This document shows, piece by piece, positions 51,526 to 60,743 of a DNA stretch of 64,000 nt. Positions within the stretch are counted from its first letter, which is position 1; each line of letters opens with the position of its first letter. The notes under the pieces were generated by a model, which ran no database searches, was not told the origin of the DNA, and was given only the letters and a program-made list of their open reading frames with translations. Origin of the DNA: Gammaproteobacteria bacterium (GTDB lineage: Bacteria; Pseudomonadota; Gammaproteobacteria; UBA9339); NCBI GenBank assembly GCA_023480665.1, contig JAMCWR010000073.1, positions 62,001 through 126,000 of the forward strand. Direction: 5' to 3'. Made by a program: the position numbers and the translations under genes.

Positions 51526-52890
51526 TCAGCAACGCTGTGAAATACGCACACAACCATGAAAAAAAGTGCTGGTTGCTGCAAAATGAAGTTGATTATTTGT
51601 CGTTTTGGAATACAAAAGTTTTGGATCAATCTTTGCTAACTCATTCGCTGGAATAATATATTTATGCGAACCTGGGTTGGAATATAAGTTAAATATCGTG
51701 CCAATTTTTGCAATCCAGCCTAAAAGTGTGTCATCTACTTTTAATGAGCCAGTGCAAACCTGCTGCAAAAAGTAATTAACTATATATCGTAAATTTGTTA
51801 AGTCCTGTAATGCAACAGAAAACTTCCGCGTTTTTTGAGAAAATTCTTCCGAAATTGGGAATTGGAGCGAATAGTAAAGAGCGCGCAGATTGCTCTCTTT
51901 TGTGAGGTAGGCGGGGTGCATAATAGTTGGAATGTATTCGCGCAAACGGTAATGTTCTAAATAAACATTTTGTAATAAATCTATGGGGGCAGAGATATTA
52001 TCTGTTCCGGCGGTAAAGCCAAGTTTAGCGCCAGCAGCGATAGCCAGCAAATACTTCAGTGTATCAATCAGATAGGGATTGGGTTTGTTGTTATAATTAT
52101 TTGCAAATACCGAAGAGATGATTAAATGATATAAAATCTGATTGCGTTGATAAACAGATTTTTTCCACAGATATTCAAACAAAAAAATGCGCAGTTTATT
52201 CCATGCTTGATCTTTTTTATCGTATATTTTTTTGATCCATTTTTCGGAAAAAAATATTAACTCTGTCGCCCAAGAACAGTTTAGGTCAGGATGTCGAGAT
52301 AGCTCAGTAAACACCTCCCAGTGGTTGTTTAATGATTTAGGTGGGCTTTGAGTTAAATTAAATTCACGTTCAAGATTTTTATGAAAATAGTAATCCCCAA
52401 TTTTTGGTAACATAAAAATCGAACGTGCTCCTGAGCTCATACTAAAAATGCGTGGTGGATGATAAAAAAAATCACCGCTTAACATATGTCCCCAAAGGGC
52501 GAACATTTCTCCAGCGCTATAAAGACGTTGTGGAACGATACGATTTGCAATGCAAATAAATGCTTCTACTGATTTAGTTAAAACTATCCCAGCCGGGATT
52601 TTGGTTCCCGCATAAGCTAAGCCTTTTTGCACATTTTGCGGAATCTCCGCGTCAGAAATAGGGACTAACTTTCCAGATGATGTTGGTAGCATAAATACGC
52701 CATCATCAAGAAATATGCTGCCAAATGGATAACAAATTAAATAGAGAGGGAAATCTTTTCCAGGACATAAGTCGTCAATAAGGGTAGTTAATTGAGGTTG
52801 AATTTTAGCAAATTTAGTACGAATGTTTTGCCACAAAACAGTTTGTAAGGACGATTGATTGTTTTTTACATTCATATGCTTATGATACAT
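51526..52890 (-). CDS. Unknown 454-residue protein
   Basis: Not recognised. No signal peptide or clear membrane segment. The first ~150 residues are mixed (FPLYLICYPFGSIFLDDGVFMLP; RLYSAGEMFALWGHMLSGDFF) and the rest mostly helical with many aromatic residues. ATG at 52890 or 52875 could serve. The C-terminal part contains one arm of a 34-bp inverted repeat (51674-51707, encoding IGTIFNLYSNP). If the 200-base inner segment flipped, the protein would end early after SNSKTL. It lies between rnr and another large orphan, so this is an accessory patch. Confidence 0.6.
   Translation of the reverse strand: MYHKHMNVKNNQSSLQTVLWQNIRTKFAKIQPQLTTLIDDLCPGKDFPLYLICYPFGSIFLDDGVFMLPTSSGKLVPISDAEIPQNVQKGLAYAGTKIPAGIVLTKSVEAFICIANRIVPQRLYSAGEMFALWGHMLSGDFFYHPPRIFSMSSGARSIFMLPKIGDYYFHKNLEREFNLTQSPPKSLNNHWEVFTELSRHPDLNCSWATELIFFSEKWIKKIYDKKDQAWNKLRIFLFEYLWKKSVYQRNQILYHLIISSVFANNYNNKPNPYLIDTLKYLLAIAAGAKLGFTAGTDNISAPIDLLQNVYLEHYRLREYIPTIMHPAYLTKESNLRALYYSLQFPISEEFSQKTRKFSVALQDLTNLRYIVNYFLQQVCTGSLKVDDTLLGWIAKIGTIFNLYSNPGSHKYIIPANELAKIDPKLLYSKTTNNQLHFAATSTFFHGCVRISQRC
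51674..51707 (-). repeat. 34-bp inverted repeat, right arm (within coding region)
   Basis: Pairs with 51439-51472, 33 of 34 bases complementary. In the minus-strand gene it encodes the peptide KIGTIFNLYSNP. See the left arm and the finding on this pair. Confidence 0.9.
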
Positions 52891-53081
52891 TATTTCATTA
52901 TTGTCATATATTATATTTTTTGCCTAGTTTTTTTACAAACATTTTCTATATGCAGAAAAAATAGTTTTTTCTATTTAAGATTATTGTTAGCATACAATGT
53001 GCTATATATGTGTAATTGGAAGCATGCTCGGAAATGAAGTAGAATAAATTGAATATTAAAACATTTTTTGAGGGAATGAAT

Positions 53082-55535
53082 ATGCCAATAACTGTTATTG
53101 TTAGCGAAAAAATAGTTTTTGCAAGTGTAATTAATAGAAGAGTTTTACAGCTTTACCAAGATGCTGTTAATGCAAGTGGTTTAATCGCAATCCTGAATGA
53201 TAGAGAAAGAGAGGCAAAGCGGGGCGTCATTGAGGCGGCTCCGATACAAGAAGTACCTGGCGCATGGGCTTCTATTAAAAGGTCACTTGGGTTTACTGAA
53301 AATACGGCAACTCAAAAACTTCCGATGATAATGGTTAATCTTGATCCCATCCCTTATCAATTGCTTGTGGCATATCGACATCAACTTTATTTACACATGG
53401 AAATGGTAATAAATGAGACGCAAGACCTAAATACTGTTGCTAGTTCAGGGGATTTTTCGTGTCTCATGGTTGCCCCCGAAATCAAAGATCAGCATGTTTT
53501 GATTGGGGTACTTCTTGAAAGAATTGTAACTATTGCATTATGTAATGAGTTCATGACCGATAGGAATGTTATAGCAGATGGCGACAACATGATTAGATTA
53601 ATGACTACTTTTGTCGAGAGTCTGTTAAAAAACGCTAATGACTTATTGGTGAAAAGGCCGCTTTTGCGTAGCGATTCACTCTCAAGTTTTGGTATGTTTT
53701 TATATTCCGGAGGTCATAACATTTGGGTGGGATGGATAAACAGTGTTGTAGAGCAGACCAAACTAATACATGCCCCGAACATTTATTTGTCTGCATCTTT
53801 AAAGGCATTAGCTGATTTGGAAAAGACTATTAGTGGATATTTGTTAAGTTTTTTTGATCAACTTTACTATATCTTATATGGTCGTACTTTTATCGAAAAA
53901 CGTGAGCAATTAAATGTTGACATGGTTCAGCATAGTTTAATGCGTCTTATAAATATTATGAGAAGTAAACCAGAAATCGCAGCAGCTCTTGCCGCAGAAA
54001 ATGATGATAAGGACAGTGATAATTTTCCTGCGCTTCCAGAACCGGGAACACTGTTGAGACCTTGTTTAGCTAGTGCATCTTCGAGTGCATCAGGAGCAGC
54101 TATTCAAGCATTCGGGGATAGAAAGGCAAGCGGGAAGGATGAGGATAAGAAGGAAGTAACGATATGCACTTTTACTTTTCCTGAGATATTAGTCAACTTA
54201 ATATATTCTTTAAGGGCTATTTGCACAGCCTATAAAGGGAGAGAAGGAATTGAGCGTAAATTAAGGCAACTTGATTGTGTATTAACCCATCTGAATAAAA
54301 TTATTGAACTAGCCGAAAGATTGGTGTTAATAGAAACTGTTATTCGTGAATTTGATAATATTATAACAATTGGCGGGTGGTTTCCGATCATACTGGGTAT
54401 GATCCGAATAGATTCTCTTGGTGAGGTAATTAAAAAGTTTGTAGATTCTGGTAATGATTTCCCTTCTGTTTATTTCGAGCAAATTCGAGGTAGTAACAAT
54501 ATCCGCTATCCCGCTATCGTTACAACTGGATTAGTAATGTTGCCAAACCCAAAGCGGTTATTTGACGAACTGATTAAAATTGGACGAGGCATTCGTGTTC
54601 TAGATCATCCAGAAATAATCGATAAAATTCTGATGCAATTTAAAAGGCATTTCGATAGCATTATGAATATAGAAGCTCGCCTAAGGGAATGCAAACTCTT
54701 AGACTCAAAGCAACAGTTGACTGCTATTAATTCAAGATCAAGGGGTGAAGCAAAGTTAGTTTCAACGCCACAGGAACGCTCTTTGGATGCTGCGGATGCA
54801 GAGAACCCCAAAGAGGCTAAAAAAGATAAAGTCTCACCGTCGCTATTAGGTTTGTTTAGACATCCTTCTATCGCACCTGCACAATTTTCCCCAGCATCAT
54901 CTCCGATGGCGCAATCATCATCTGCTTTGGCATCATCTCCGCCAGCACGAGCATTATCTTCTTCGGCTTTTTCCTCTGCAGTTTCACCTGTAGCATCTTC
55001 CTCAGCAAAATCATCCGCAGAGACAAAATTACCAGAATCTTTGGTCAAACTCTATCAAGAAGCTCTGGAGCATTTCCAAGCTACGAAAAATAGCGCTAGA
55101 GTGGAAGAGAAGGAGCGCAACTCCAAAATAACATGTGATCAGCTTTTAGTGATAATACCTCGCCTAGAAAGAGAAGCTGGCGAGAATAAAGAGACTCGTG
55201 CTGAGGCTTTAGCGGTTTTGGCTCAATGTTGTTTTAATTTAAAAGAATATATCAATGCACTTAAATATATAAAAATGAGTACTGAGCTAATAGATAACAG
55301 AGAATATATGCATGTAAGAGTTTTTTATCATGTATACTGCGGAGAGTATCAAGAAGCAATGGATATAGCTAGCGCTTTAGCTCGACACAATTCTTGCTAT
55401 AGTGATTTGCCTAGCCAAATATCTGCGCAAATTAAAATAGCCCAGGCTCGGGCGTGCAATGTTGAATCAAATTCCCAAGGCGGCGATTCAGATGATGCAG
55501 CAGACGCTGGTGATTTTGCTGCGATGCGGCCTTGA
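53082..55535 (+). CDS. Unknown 817-residue protein with Ser/Ala-rich linker and TPR-like C-terminus
   Basis: Not recognised. The start at 53082 is chosen because GAGGGA at 53070-53075 is 6 bases before it; an ATG at 53076 touches that site and a TTG lies further up. Residues about 1-330 and 360-560 are long helical regions without known motifs. They are separated by an acidic/Ser-rich stretch and followed by a Ser/Ala/Pro low-complexity linker (about 600-665), then a TPR-like helical end (AEALAVLAQCCFNLKEYINALKYIKM). No signal peptide. Architecture of several helical blocks joined by disordered linkers resembles secreted effectors of intracellular bacteria, which is only a suggestion. Confidence 0.6.
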   Translation: MPITVIVSEKIVFASVINRRVLQLYQDAVNASGLIAILNDREREAKRGVIEAAPIQEVPGAWASIKRSLGFTENTATQKLPMIMVNLDPIPYQLLVAYRHQLYLHMEMVINETQDLNTVASSGDFSCLMVAPEIKDQHVLIGVLLERIVTIALCNEFMTDRNVIADGDNMIRLMTTFVESLLKNANDLLVKRPLLRSDSLSSFGMFLYSGGHNIWVGWINSVVEQTKLIHAPNIYLSASLKALADLEKTISGYLLSFFDQLYYILYGRTFIEKREQLNVDMVQHSLMRLINIMRSKPEIAAALAAENDDKDSDNFPALPEPGTLLRPCLASASSSASGAAIQAFGDRKASGKDEDKKEVTICTFTFPEILVNLIYSLRAICTAYKGREGIERKLRQLDCVLTHLNKIIELAERLVLIETVIREFDNIITIGGWFPIILGMIRIDSLGEVIKKFVDSGNDFPSVYFEQIRGSNNIRYPAIVTTGLVMLPNPKRLFDELIKIGRGIRVLDHPEIIDKILMQFKRHFDSIMNIEARLRECKLLDSKQQLTAINSRSRGEAKLVSTPQERSLDAADAENPKEAKKDKVSPSLLGLFRHPSIAPAQFSPASSPMAQSSSALASSPPARALSSSAFSSAVSPVASSSAKSSAETKLPESLVKLYQEALEHFQATKNSARVEEKERNSKITCDQLLVIIPRLEREAGENKETRAEALAVLAQCCFNLKEYINALKYIKMSTELIDNREYMHVRVFYHVYCGEYQEAMDIASALARHNSCYSDLPSQISAQIKIAQARACNVESNSQGGDSDDAADAGDFAAMRP

Positions 55536-55559
55536 CAGATTTCATTTTTATTACTAGTT

Positions 55560-56066
55560 TTATTGGATTGCTTTTAATATCCCTTGCAATAATTCAAGCG
55601 GAGAGGGTGGGCATCCTTTGATAATTCCAGAAACTGGAAGTACGTTTGCTACTGCGCCGGCGCAGGCATAAGTGCAGCCAAATTCACCGCCTGTTGCGGC
55701 GCAATCACCGATAGCTAAAACTATTTTTGGCTCAGGGGTTGCGTTGTAAGTTGAGAGCAATGCGCTTTCCATGTGGCGTGAAACTGGCCCTGTTACTAGC
55801 AGTAAATCTGCATGTCTTGGGGAAGCAACAAAGTGAATACCAAAGCGTTCAATGTCATAAAAAGAATTATTTAAAGCGTGGATTTCAAGCTCGCATCCAT
55901 TGCAAGATCCAGCATCAACTTGTCTAATTGCGAGGCTCCCAGCAAATTTTGCATCAATAATAGCTTTGCAGGTTTCGCCAATTATCTCAATAGGTGATTT
56001 TTCTGGTTCGACTAATTTTTCAGTAACAATACCGATTTTTAAAATTTTTGCTAATGCTTTAAACAT
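55560..56066 (-). CDS. NuoB/HyfI-like iron-sulfur subunit of Ehr complex
   Basis: A 168-residue small subunit homologous to NuoB and hydrogenase-4 HyfI. The four ligands of the proximal [4Fe-4S] cluster are in place: Cys55 and Cys58 (GSCNGCELE), Cys122 (GDCAATGG) and Cys152 (GCPPSP). It is the last gene of the minus-strand hyfBCEFGI-type operon. An intact cluster with a partner lacking NiFe ligands is the sign of an energy-converting-hydrogenase-related complex. Confidence 0.92.
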   Translation of the reverse strand: MFKALAKILKIGIVTEKLVEPEKSPIEIIGETCKAIIDAKFAGSLAIRQVDAGSCNGCELEIHALNNSFYDIERFGIHFVASPRHADLLLVTGPVSRHMESALLSTYNATPEPKIVLAIGDCAATGGEFGCTYACAGAVANVLPVSGIIKGCPPSPLELLQGILKAIQ

Positions 56067-56091
56067 AAGTAATTCATGCCCATTTGATATT

Positions 56092-57684
56092 TTACAAATC
56101 TACCCCTGCGTATGACCCATTTATTGATTTATTGCAAACTGGAAAATCTGGGACAATGTTGCCGTGAATAAGTTTTTCAAGCGCAGGCCAAGAAAACCAA
56201 CTTGGATCACGCGGAAAAAACCTTTCAATTAAGCCATCAGAACCAATTCTAACAAAGGTGAAAATTTCGCCGCGCCAACCTTCGACTATGCCGATGCCTT
56301 CAACCGCAGTAGTATTTACCGGCCATTTGTGCCTAATTTCTCCATCTGGTAATTGTTTGATAAATTTTTCAATTAGATCAAATGAAATTAAAATTTCTTG
56401 AGCGCGAACTCTGGCTCTTGCTAAAACATCACCTTTTTTATGGGTTGGTATATACACGCTACATTTATTATAAGGAAAATATGCTGCGTCGTGCCTTACA
56501 TCAAATTTTAAACCACTAGCCTTACCAACAAAGCCAAGTACACCTAATTTTTTAGCTGCATCTGTTGTTAATATGCCGGTATTTTTTAAGCGATCATGTA
56601 GCCCAGTGTTTGCTTCAATAATCGGATATAAATCTACAAGTTCTTTGCGTAAATATTTTATCTGGTCGCAAATTAAATTAAGATGATTTGGCATTAAATC
56701 GCTTTTAACTCCACCAGGGATAATAGCATCCATTAATAGCCGTGATCCAAAAACTTCTTTATTTAATCGCAGCCATAATTCTTTTAAGCGCATCAGTTGA
56801 AAATATGCGAAGGTGTAAGCAACATCGTTACATATAGCAGCAAAATCCCCAAGATGATTGGCTATGCGTTCGCTCTCGCACATAATTGCACGAATGTAAT
56901 TGGCGCGTGCCGAAATATCTAAATTAACCGCATTTTCAAGAGCCATTGCGGCAGCCCAGGAATGCGAAATGGTACTATCACCCGAGACTCTAGCGGCAAG
57001 TTTTAATAATTCAAAAACGTCGCGCCCTTCAGCAATTTTTTCGATGCCTTTATGTAGATAGCCTAAGCGTTCTTCTAAATTGATAATGTCTTCGCCAGCA
57101 ACTTGAAAGCGAAAATGACCTGGCTCAATAATCCCAGCATGTACTGGCCCAACTGGAATTGCGCAAGTGCCGCTGCCACTTGCGGATAAAAATTGATAAT
57201 TATTGTCAGGCGGGGTGGTAGTGGCAAACATAGTGCTAACTGGAAAATTTTTGCATAGCGGAAATATTTTTTCATGCCAAGCTTGATGTTTGGTCCACCG
57301 CCGATGATCTGGGTGGTCAGAAAAGAATATCCCAAACATATCATGCGTGTGCCTTTCTAAACGATCTGCGGCGGGAAAATATGGTGTAAAAGATTGGATC
57401 GCTGGATTAAGAGCGGCAATAGTAGTGCGCAGCAATAGATACTTGCCTTCTAACTCAAGGCAGGCGTTAAGCTCAAATACAGTGGTTAAATCTTGCGCCC
57501 AAATTGTAACCAAACGAAATTTTAATGCAGCAGAAATTTGTGCAACTTCACCCCAAAAATTTTGAGCAACAGTTAAAGATATAGTGGAGCAAAATTTTGC
57601 TAAAGCATTAGCGTCGAATATTTGGCCAGTTTTTTCGCTAAGAAGTTCTAAAAATTGTTGGTAAATATTTTTTTGATTTGGCAT
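56092..57684 (-). CDS. HyfG/NuoCD-like large subunit lacking NiFe ligands
   Basis: A 530-residue fusion of a NuoC-like part (about 1-150, ADRLERHTHDMFGIFFSDHPDHRRW) and a NuoD-like part (GPVHAGIIEPGHFRFQVAGE; HKGIEKIAEGRD). Real group 4 hydrogenases have two CxxC motifs binding Ni-Fe. Here the first is RVSGDS (Ser234, Ser237) and the C-terminal one is absent (PRDPSWFSWPALEKLIHGNI, ending FPVCNKSINGSYAGVDL). The protein therefore cannot hold a NiFe centre. These exact features are known for Ehr complexes. It lies between the hyfF- and hyfI-like genes. Confidence 0.93.
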   Translation of the reverse strand: MPNQKNIYQQFLELLSEKTGQIFDANALAKFCSTISLTVAQNFWGEVAQISAALKFRLVTIWAQDLTTVFELNACLELEGKYLLLRTTIAALNPAIQSFTPYFPAADRLERHTHDMFGIFFSDHPDHRRWTKHQAWHEKIFPLCKNFPVSTMFATTTPPDNNYQFLSASGSGTCAIPVGPVHAGIIEPGHFRFQVAGEDIINLEERLGYLHKGIEKIAEGRDVFELLKLAARVSGDSTISHSWAAAMALENAVNLDISARANYIRAIMCESERIANHLGDFAAICNDVAYTFAYFQLMRLKELWLRLNKEVFGSRLLMDAIIPGGVKSDLMPNHLNLICDQIKYLRKELVDLYPIIEANTGLHDRLKNTGILTTDAAKKLGVLGFVGKASGLKFDVRHDAAYFPYNKCSVYIPTHKKGDVLARARVRAQEILISFDLIEKFIKQLPDGEIRHKWPVNTTAVEGIGIVEGWRGEIFTFVRIGSDGLIERFFPRDPSWFSWPALEKLIHGNIVPDFPVCNKSINGSYAGVDL

Positions 57685-57695
57685 AAATTATAAAA

Positions 57696-59150
57696 TCATG
57701 TCCCGGTAATTATTTTGGTCGCTTGTTGCAAAAGATCCCGCGCGATCGGTGGTAAATAAACCCCAAGAATTAAAACTAAACCTAAATGTAAGAATGCTGG
57801 AAAAAGACAAATTTTTGTATGATTAATTTCTGTTTTTTCGCTGTAAACAGCAGGCTGGATATTGCGCAATAAACCGGCAATTGCAAAAATCAAACCAATG
57901 ATTACAAAAAATGCTAGCCAGGGAAAAGCTTTTACTGCAGTCACAACCAGCATGAATTCGCTGGTAAAAATCCCAAATGGTGGTATTCCAGAAATAATTA
58001 AAGTAGCAAGCAACAAACCCCAACCAAGAGGAGCGTGGCTATTTATTAAACCGCGAATTTTATCTAGGCTTTGAGTCCCTGTAACTTGAATTACGTTTCC
58101 GACAATCACAAAAATTGAGGATTTTGCCAACGAATGCATAACTAAATAAAATAAACCACAAAATGTAGCGCTAACTCCACCAAGACCGAAGGCAAAAGTC
58201 ATCAAGCCCATGTGCTCAATTGATGAGTAACTAAATAAGCGTTTAATATTATTTTGTCTTTGCATTAATATTACTGCAGTAATAAAGGATAATAATCCAA
58301 ACGCAATTAATAAATTGCCGGCTAAATTATTTTTTAATGCTAGATCAACCAGTATTTTAAATCTCACTAATGCATATAATGCCACATTCAACAATAATCC
58401 TGAGAGCAAGGTCGACATTGGTGCTGGGCTCTCTGAGTGAGCATCAGGTAACCAATTATGCATTGGCACTAAACCAATTTTTGTTCCATAGCCAACCATG
58501 AGGAAAACAAAAGCTAATTTAATGATGGTTGGATCAAGGTTTGCTGCGTGTTGATAAAGAATTGTCCAAAAAATCCCGGGCTTTGTTTCAAACAAAACTT
58601 GTGCTGCCGAAAAATAAACCAGAATAGTACCAAATAGCGCTAATGCGATACCAATAATACATAAAATAAAGTATTTCCATGCGGCTTCAACTGATTCTTT
58701 CGTGCGATACAAACTTACTAATAAAACCGTAGCTAAAGTTGCACCTTCCATTGCCACCCAAAGAATTCCAAGATTATTTGCGCTTAAGGCAAGTAACATC
58801 ATTAAAGCAAAAAGCTGGTATAAGATGTGATAAAGCCGCAATTGGTTGTTAGAAATGCGCCCGCTTTCAACATTGTGCCACATATAAGTATTAGAAAAAA
58901 TCGCAGTAGTAAAAACTATGAATGTTGTCAGCACAATGCTAATTAAATTAAAGGCATCAATATAAAATTGTTGCTTCATTGCTAAAAAAGCACCATGGTG
59001 CAGATAGTAGTTCGCTAAGCCGAGTGCACAAACAAAAATGATGCTTGAGCATAATATATTAAGCTTGCCCGCTAAACGCCGATTGCCAAAAAATAACATA
59101 AGAATAGCGGTAACTAATGGGAGCAGTAGTATTAATTTTAAAAAAATCAT
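57696..59150 (-). CDS. HyfF-like antiporter-type membrane subunit
   Basis: A 484-residue, roughly 14-helix protein of the NuoL/M/N-MrpA/D family, closest in context to HyfF. The proton-channel segments WVAMEGATLATVLLVSLYR, KLAFVFLMVGYGTKIGLVPMHNWLPDAHSESPAPMS and KRLFSYSSIEHMGLMTFAFG contain the conserved Glu, Lys and His. It overlaps the hyfE-like gene by 4 bases and precedes hyfG by 11. It would pump protons or sodium in the Ehr complex. Confidence 0.92.
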   Translation of the reverse strand: MIFLKLILLLPLVTAILMLFFGNRRLAGKLNILCSSIIFVCALGLANYYLHHGAFLAMKQQFYIDAFNLISIVLTTFIVFTTAIFSNTYMWHNVESGRISNNQLRLYHILYQLFALMMLLALSANNLGILWVAMEGATLATVLLVSLYRTKESVEAAWKYFILCIIGIALALFGTILVYFSAAQVLFETKPGIFWTILYQHAANLDPTIIKLAFVFLMVGYGTKIGLVPMHNWLPDAHSESPAPMSTLLSGLLLNVALYALVRFKILVDLALKNNLAGNLLIAFGLLSFITAVILMQRQNNIKRLFSYSSIEHMGLMTFAFGLGGVSATFCGLFYLVMHSLAKSSIFVIVGNVIQVTGTQSLDKIRGLINSHAPLGWGLLLATLIISGIPPFGIFTSEFMLVVTAVKAFPWLAFFVIIGLIFAIAGLLRNIQPAVYSEKTEINHTKICLFPAFLHLGLVLILGVYLPPIARDLLQQATKIITGT

Positions 59151-59800
59151 TCTACATCCTCCCGCAATAGGTTCATCTGATCTACGTCTAAAGAATCAAT
59201 GCTTGAGCGGAGATGTAAAAAGAAGATGCCGAAGAGAATTGCGGCGATTAAAACGTCAAACGCAACCCCAAGTTCAACAGTCATTGGCATACCGTTTGTG
59301 GCAACAAGGGCGCCGAAGAAAATGCCATTTTCCATCGACATGAAGCCAATGACATGACAAATTGCTTTGCGATGGGTAATTAATAAGAGCATGCCAAGCA
59401 GCATTACCGCCATGGCTACTGCAATTACATTGCTTGAGCCAACCCAGGAAACAGCTTGCAACGGGCGAATCAAGTGATAACAGAATAACACCAAACCAGC
59501 TGCAAAAATTAAGAGCAAAAATGGATGGTTAATTACTGCAACTTTGTGGCGAATATTTAAACGGCGTACAAAATATTTTAATAAAATCGGCACAAAAATT
59601 GCTTTTAAACAAATCGTCATAGTTGCAGAAATATATAATTCCGGTGCATTGAGTTTATAAGCTTGGCAAAAAGTAATTAGCGCTAAAAGCAAACTTTGCC
59701 AAAGAAAAGTTGTGATCATGCTGAAAATACGTGTTTGCAAAAGCAGCATGAAAGCTGTAAGCAAAATTAATGCGGAAAATATCGATTGCAATAATTCCAT
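59147..59800 (-). CDS. HyfE-like membrane subunit
   Basis: A 217-residue protein with about seven predicted helices and a C-terminal amphipathic tail. It is HyfE-like in size and position (NuoK/MrpC-related: VAMAVMLLGMLLLITHRKAICHVIGFMSMENGIFF; LGVAFDVLIAAILFGIFFLHL). It starts just after the true end of hyfC and overlaps hyfF by 4 bases. Confidence 0.88.
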   Translation of the reverse strand: MELLQSIFSALILLTAFMLLLQTRIFSMITTFLWQSLLLALITFCQAYKLNAPELYISATMTICLKAIFVPILLKYFVRRLNIRHKVAVINHPFLLLIFAAGLVLFCYHLIRPLQAVSWVGSSNVIAVAMAVMLLGMLLLITHRKAICHVIGFMSMENGIFFGALVATNGMPMTVELGVAFDVLIAAILFGIFFLHLRSSIDSLDVDQMNLLREDVE

Positions 59801-59801
59801 G

Positions 59802-60743
59802 TTATTGCACCTCTAAAATAATATGAATTAATATTGCCAGCAGCGCTAAGATAAACGCCAGGTTTAATAAATAGGGTGCACGAAAGAGGCGGAATTATAT
59901 ATTTCTAATTTCAGTGATTCCAAGAACAATAACTAAAACCAAGAGTTTTAGTATCAGTACAAAAATACTAAAACAAACTCCAAGCCAACTAAAATTAAGG
60001 GCAATGCCAAATGGAAAAAATAAATTAATTAGCAGTACCGCATAAAGCATAAATTTTATTTGAGCAGCCCATTCAAGTAATGCTAAATAGCGACCGCTGT
60101 ATTCTAAAATCATCGCCTCATGGATCATGGTCAATTCTAAATGTGTGGCAGGGTTGTCGACTGGAATTCTGCCGGTTTCAGCAACAGCAACAACAGCTAA
60201 CCCCATTGCGGCAAAAATTATTGATGGATGTAGGAATAAATGCATAGTAATAAAGTGTTGAATTATCACTGCAAGATTAGTGCTTTGTGCATTCATCGCT
60301 ACAGCAAAGAGCACCATCAATAATGCAGGTTCTGCGCTCACTGCAATTAACATTTCTCTTGATGCACCCATGCCACCAAACATAGTACCAGCATCTAATC
60401 CTGCAAGTGTTAAGAAAAACCTGACTAGGCCAAGTAAGCCTACAAACACGATAACATCAGCAATTGCAGTGGTTGGTGTGTTTACTAAAAATAATGGCAC
60501 GATGGCAGAGCATAAAACAGTAAGCGCAAAAATTAAATATGGCACAATTCGAAATAGGCTTGAAGTAGTGTCTGCAATTATGACTTCTTTGCAAAACAGT
60601 TTACGTAAATTTTTATAACCTTGAAAAATTGATGGTGCTTGGCGATTTTGCAATTGGCATTTTACCCACTTCACCATTCCAAGCAAAAGTGGGGCGCTGA
60701 TAACAAAGAGAAAAGTTTGTATTAAAGCAACTAACCACAGCAT
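59802..60743 (-). CDS. HyfC/NuoH-like subunit with in-frame TAA near its end
   Basis: A NuoH-like membrane subunit. The continuous frame is 282 residues and stops with TAA at 59895-59897 (EIRNI then stop). The same frame continues downstream for 30 more codons, FRLFRAPYLLNLAFILALLA then ILIHIILEVQ, ending at TAA 59802-59804. This tail is the usual last helix of HyfC (AKxRLFRAP followed by a hydrophobic segment). A Lys codon AAA changed to TAA would explain it. The rest is normal: about seven helices, FGGMGASREMLIAVSAEPALL and ETGRIPVDNPATHLELTMIHEAMILEYSG. It overlaps the end of hyfB by 13 bases. Either a recent nonsense mutation, readthrough or a sequence error. Confidence 0.85.

Noticed and set aside
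51513-51535. End of an IS903-type MITE at the 3' end of the 51526-52890 gene
   Set aside because: AATTATTCAGCAA matches 13 bases of the MITE end in reverse, but the terminal GCC and a second end are missing, so it is too short to claim.
54605-55048. Antisense frame opposite the Ser/Ala-rich linker
   Set aside because: Low-complexity coding sequence leaves the opposite strand open by chance; the composition mirrors the linker.
56092-57684. HyfG-like protein as the large subunit of a working [NiFe] hydrogenase 4
   Set aside because: Both CxxC motifs that bind nickel and iron are missing (RVSGDS at 232-237; no C-terminal CxxC), and no maturation or ferredoxin genes are in the operon.
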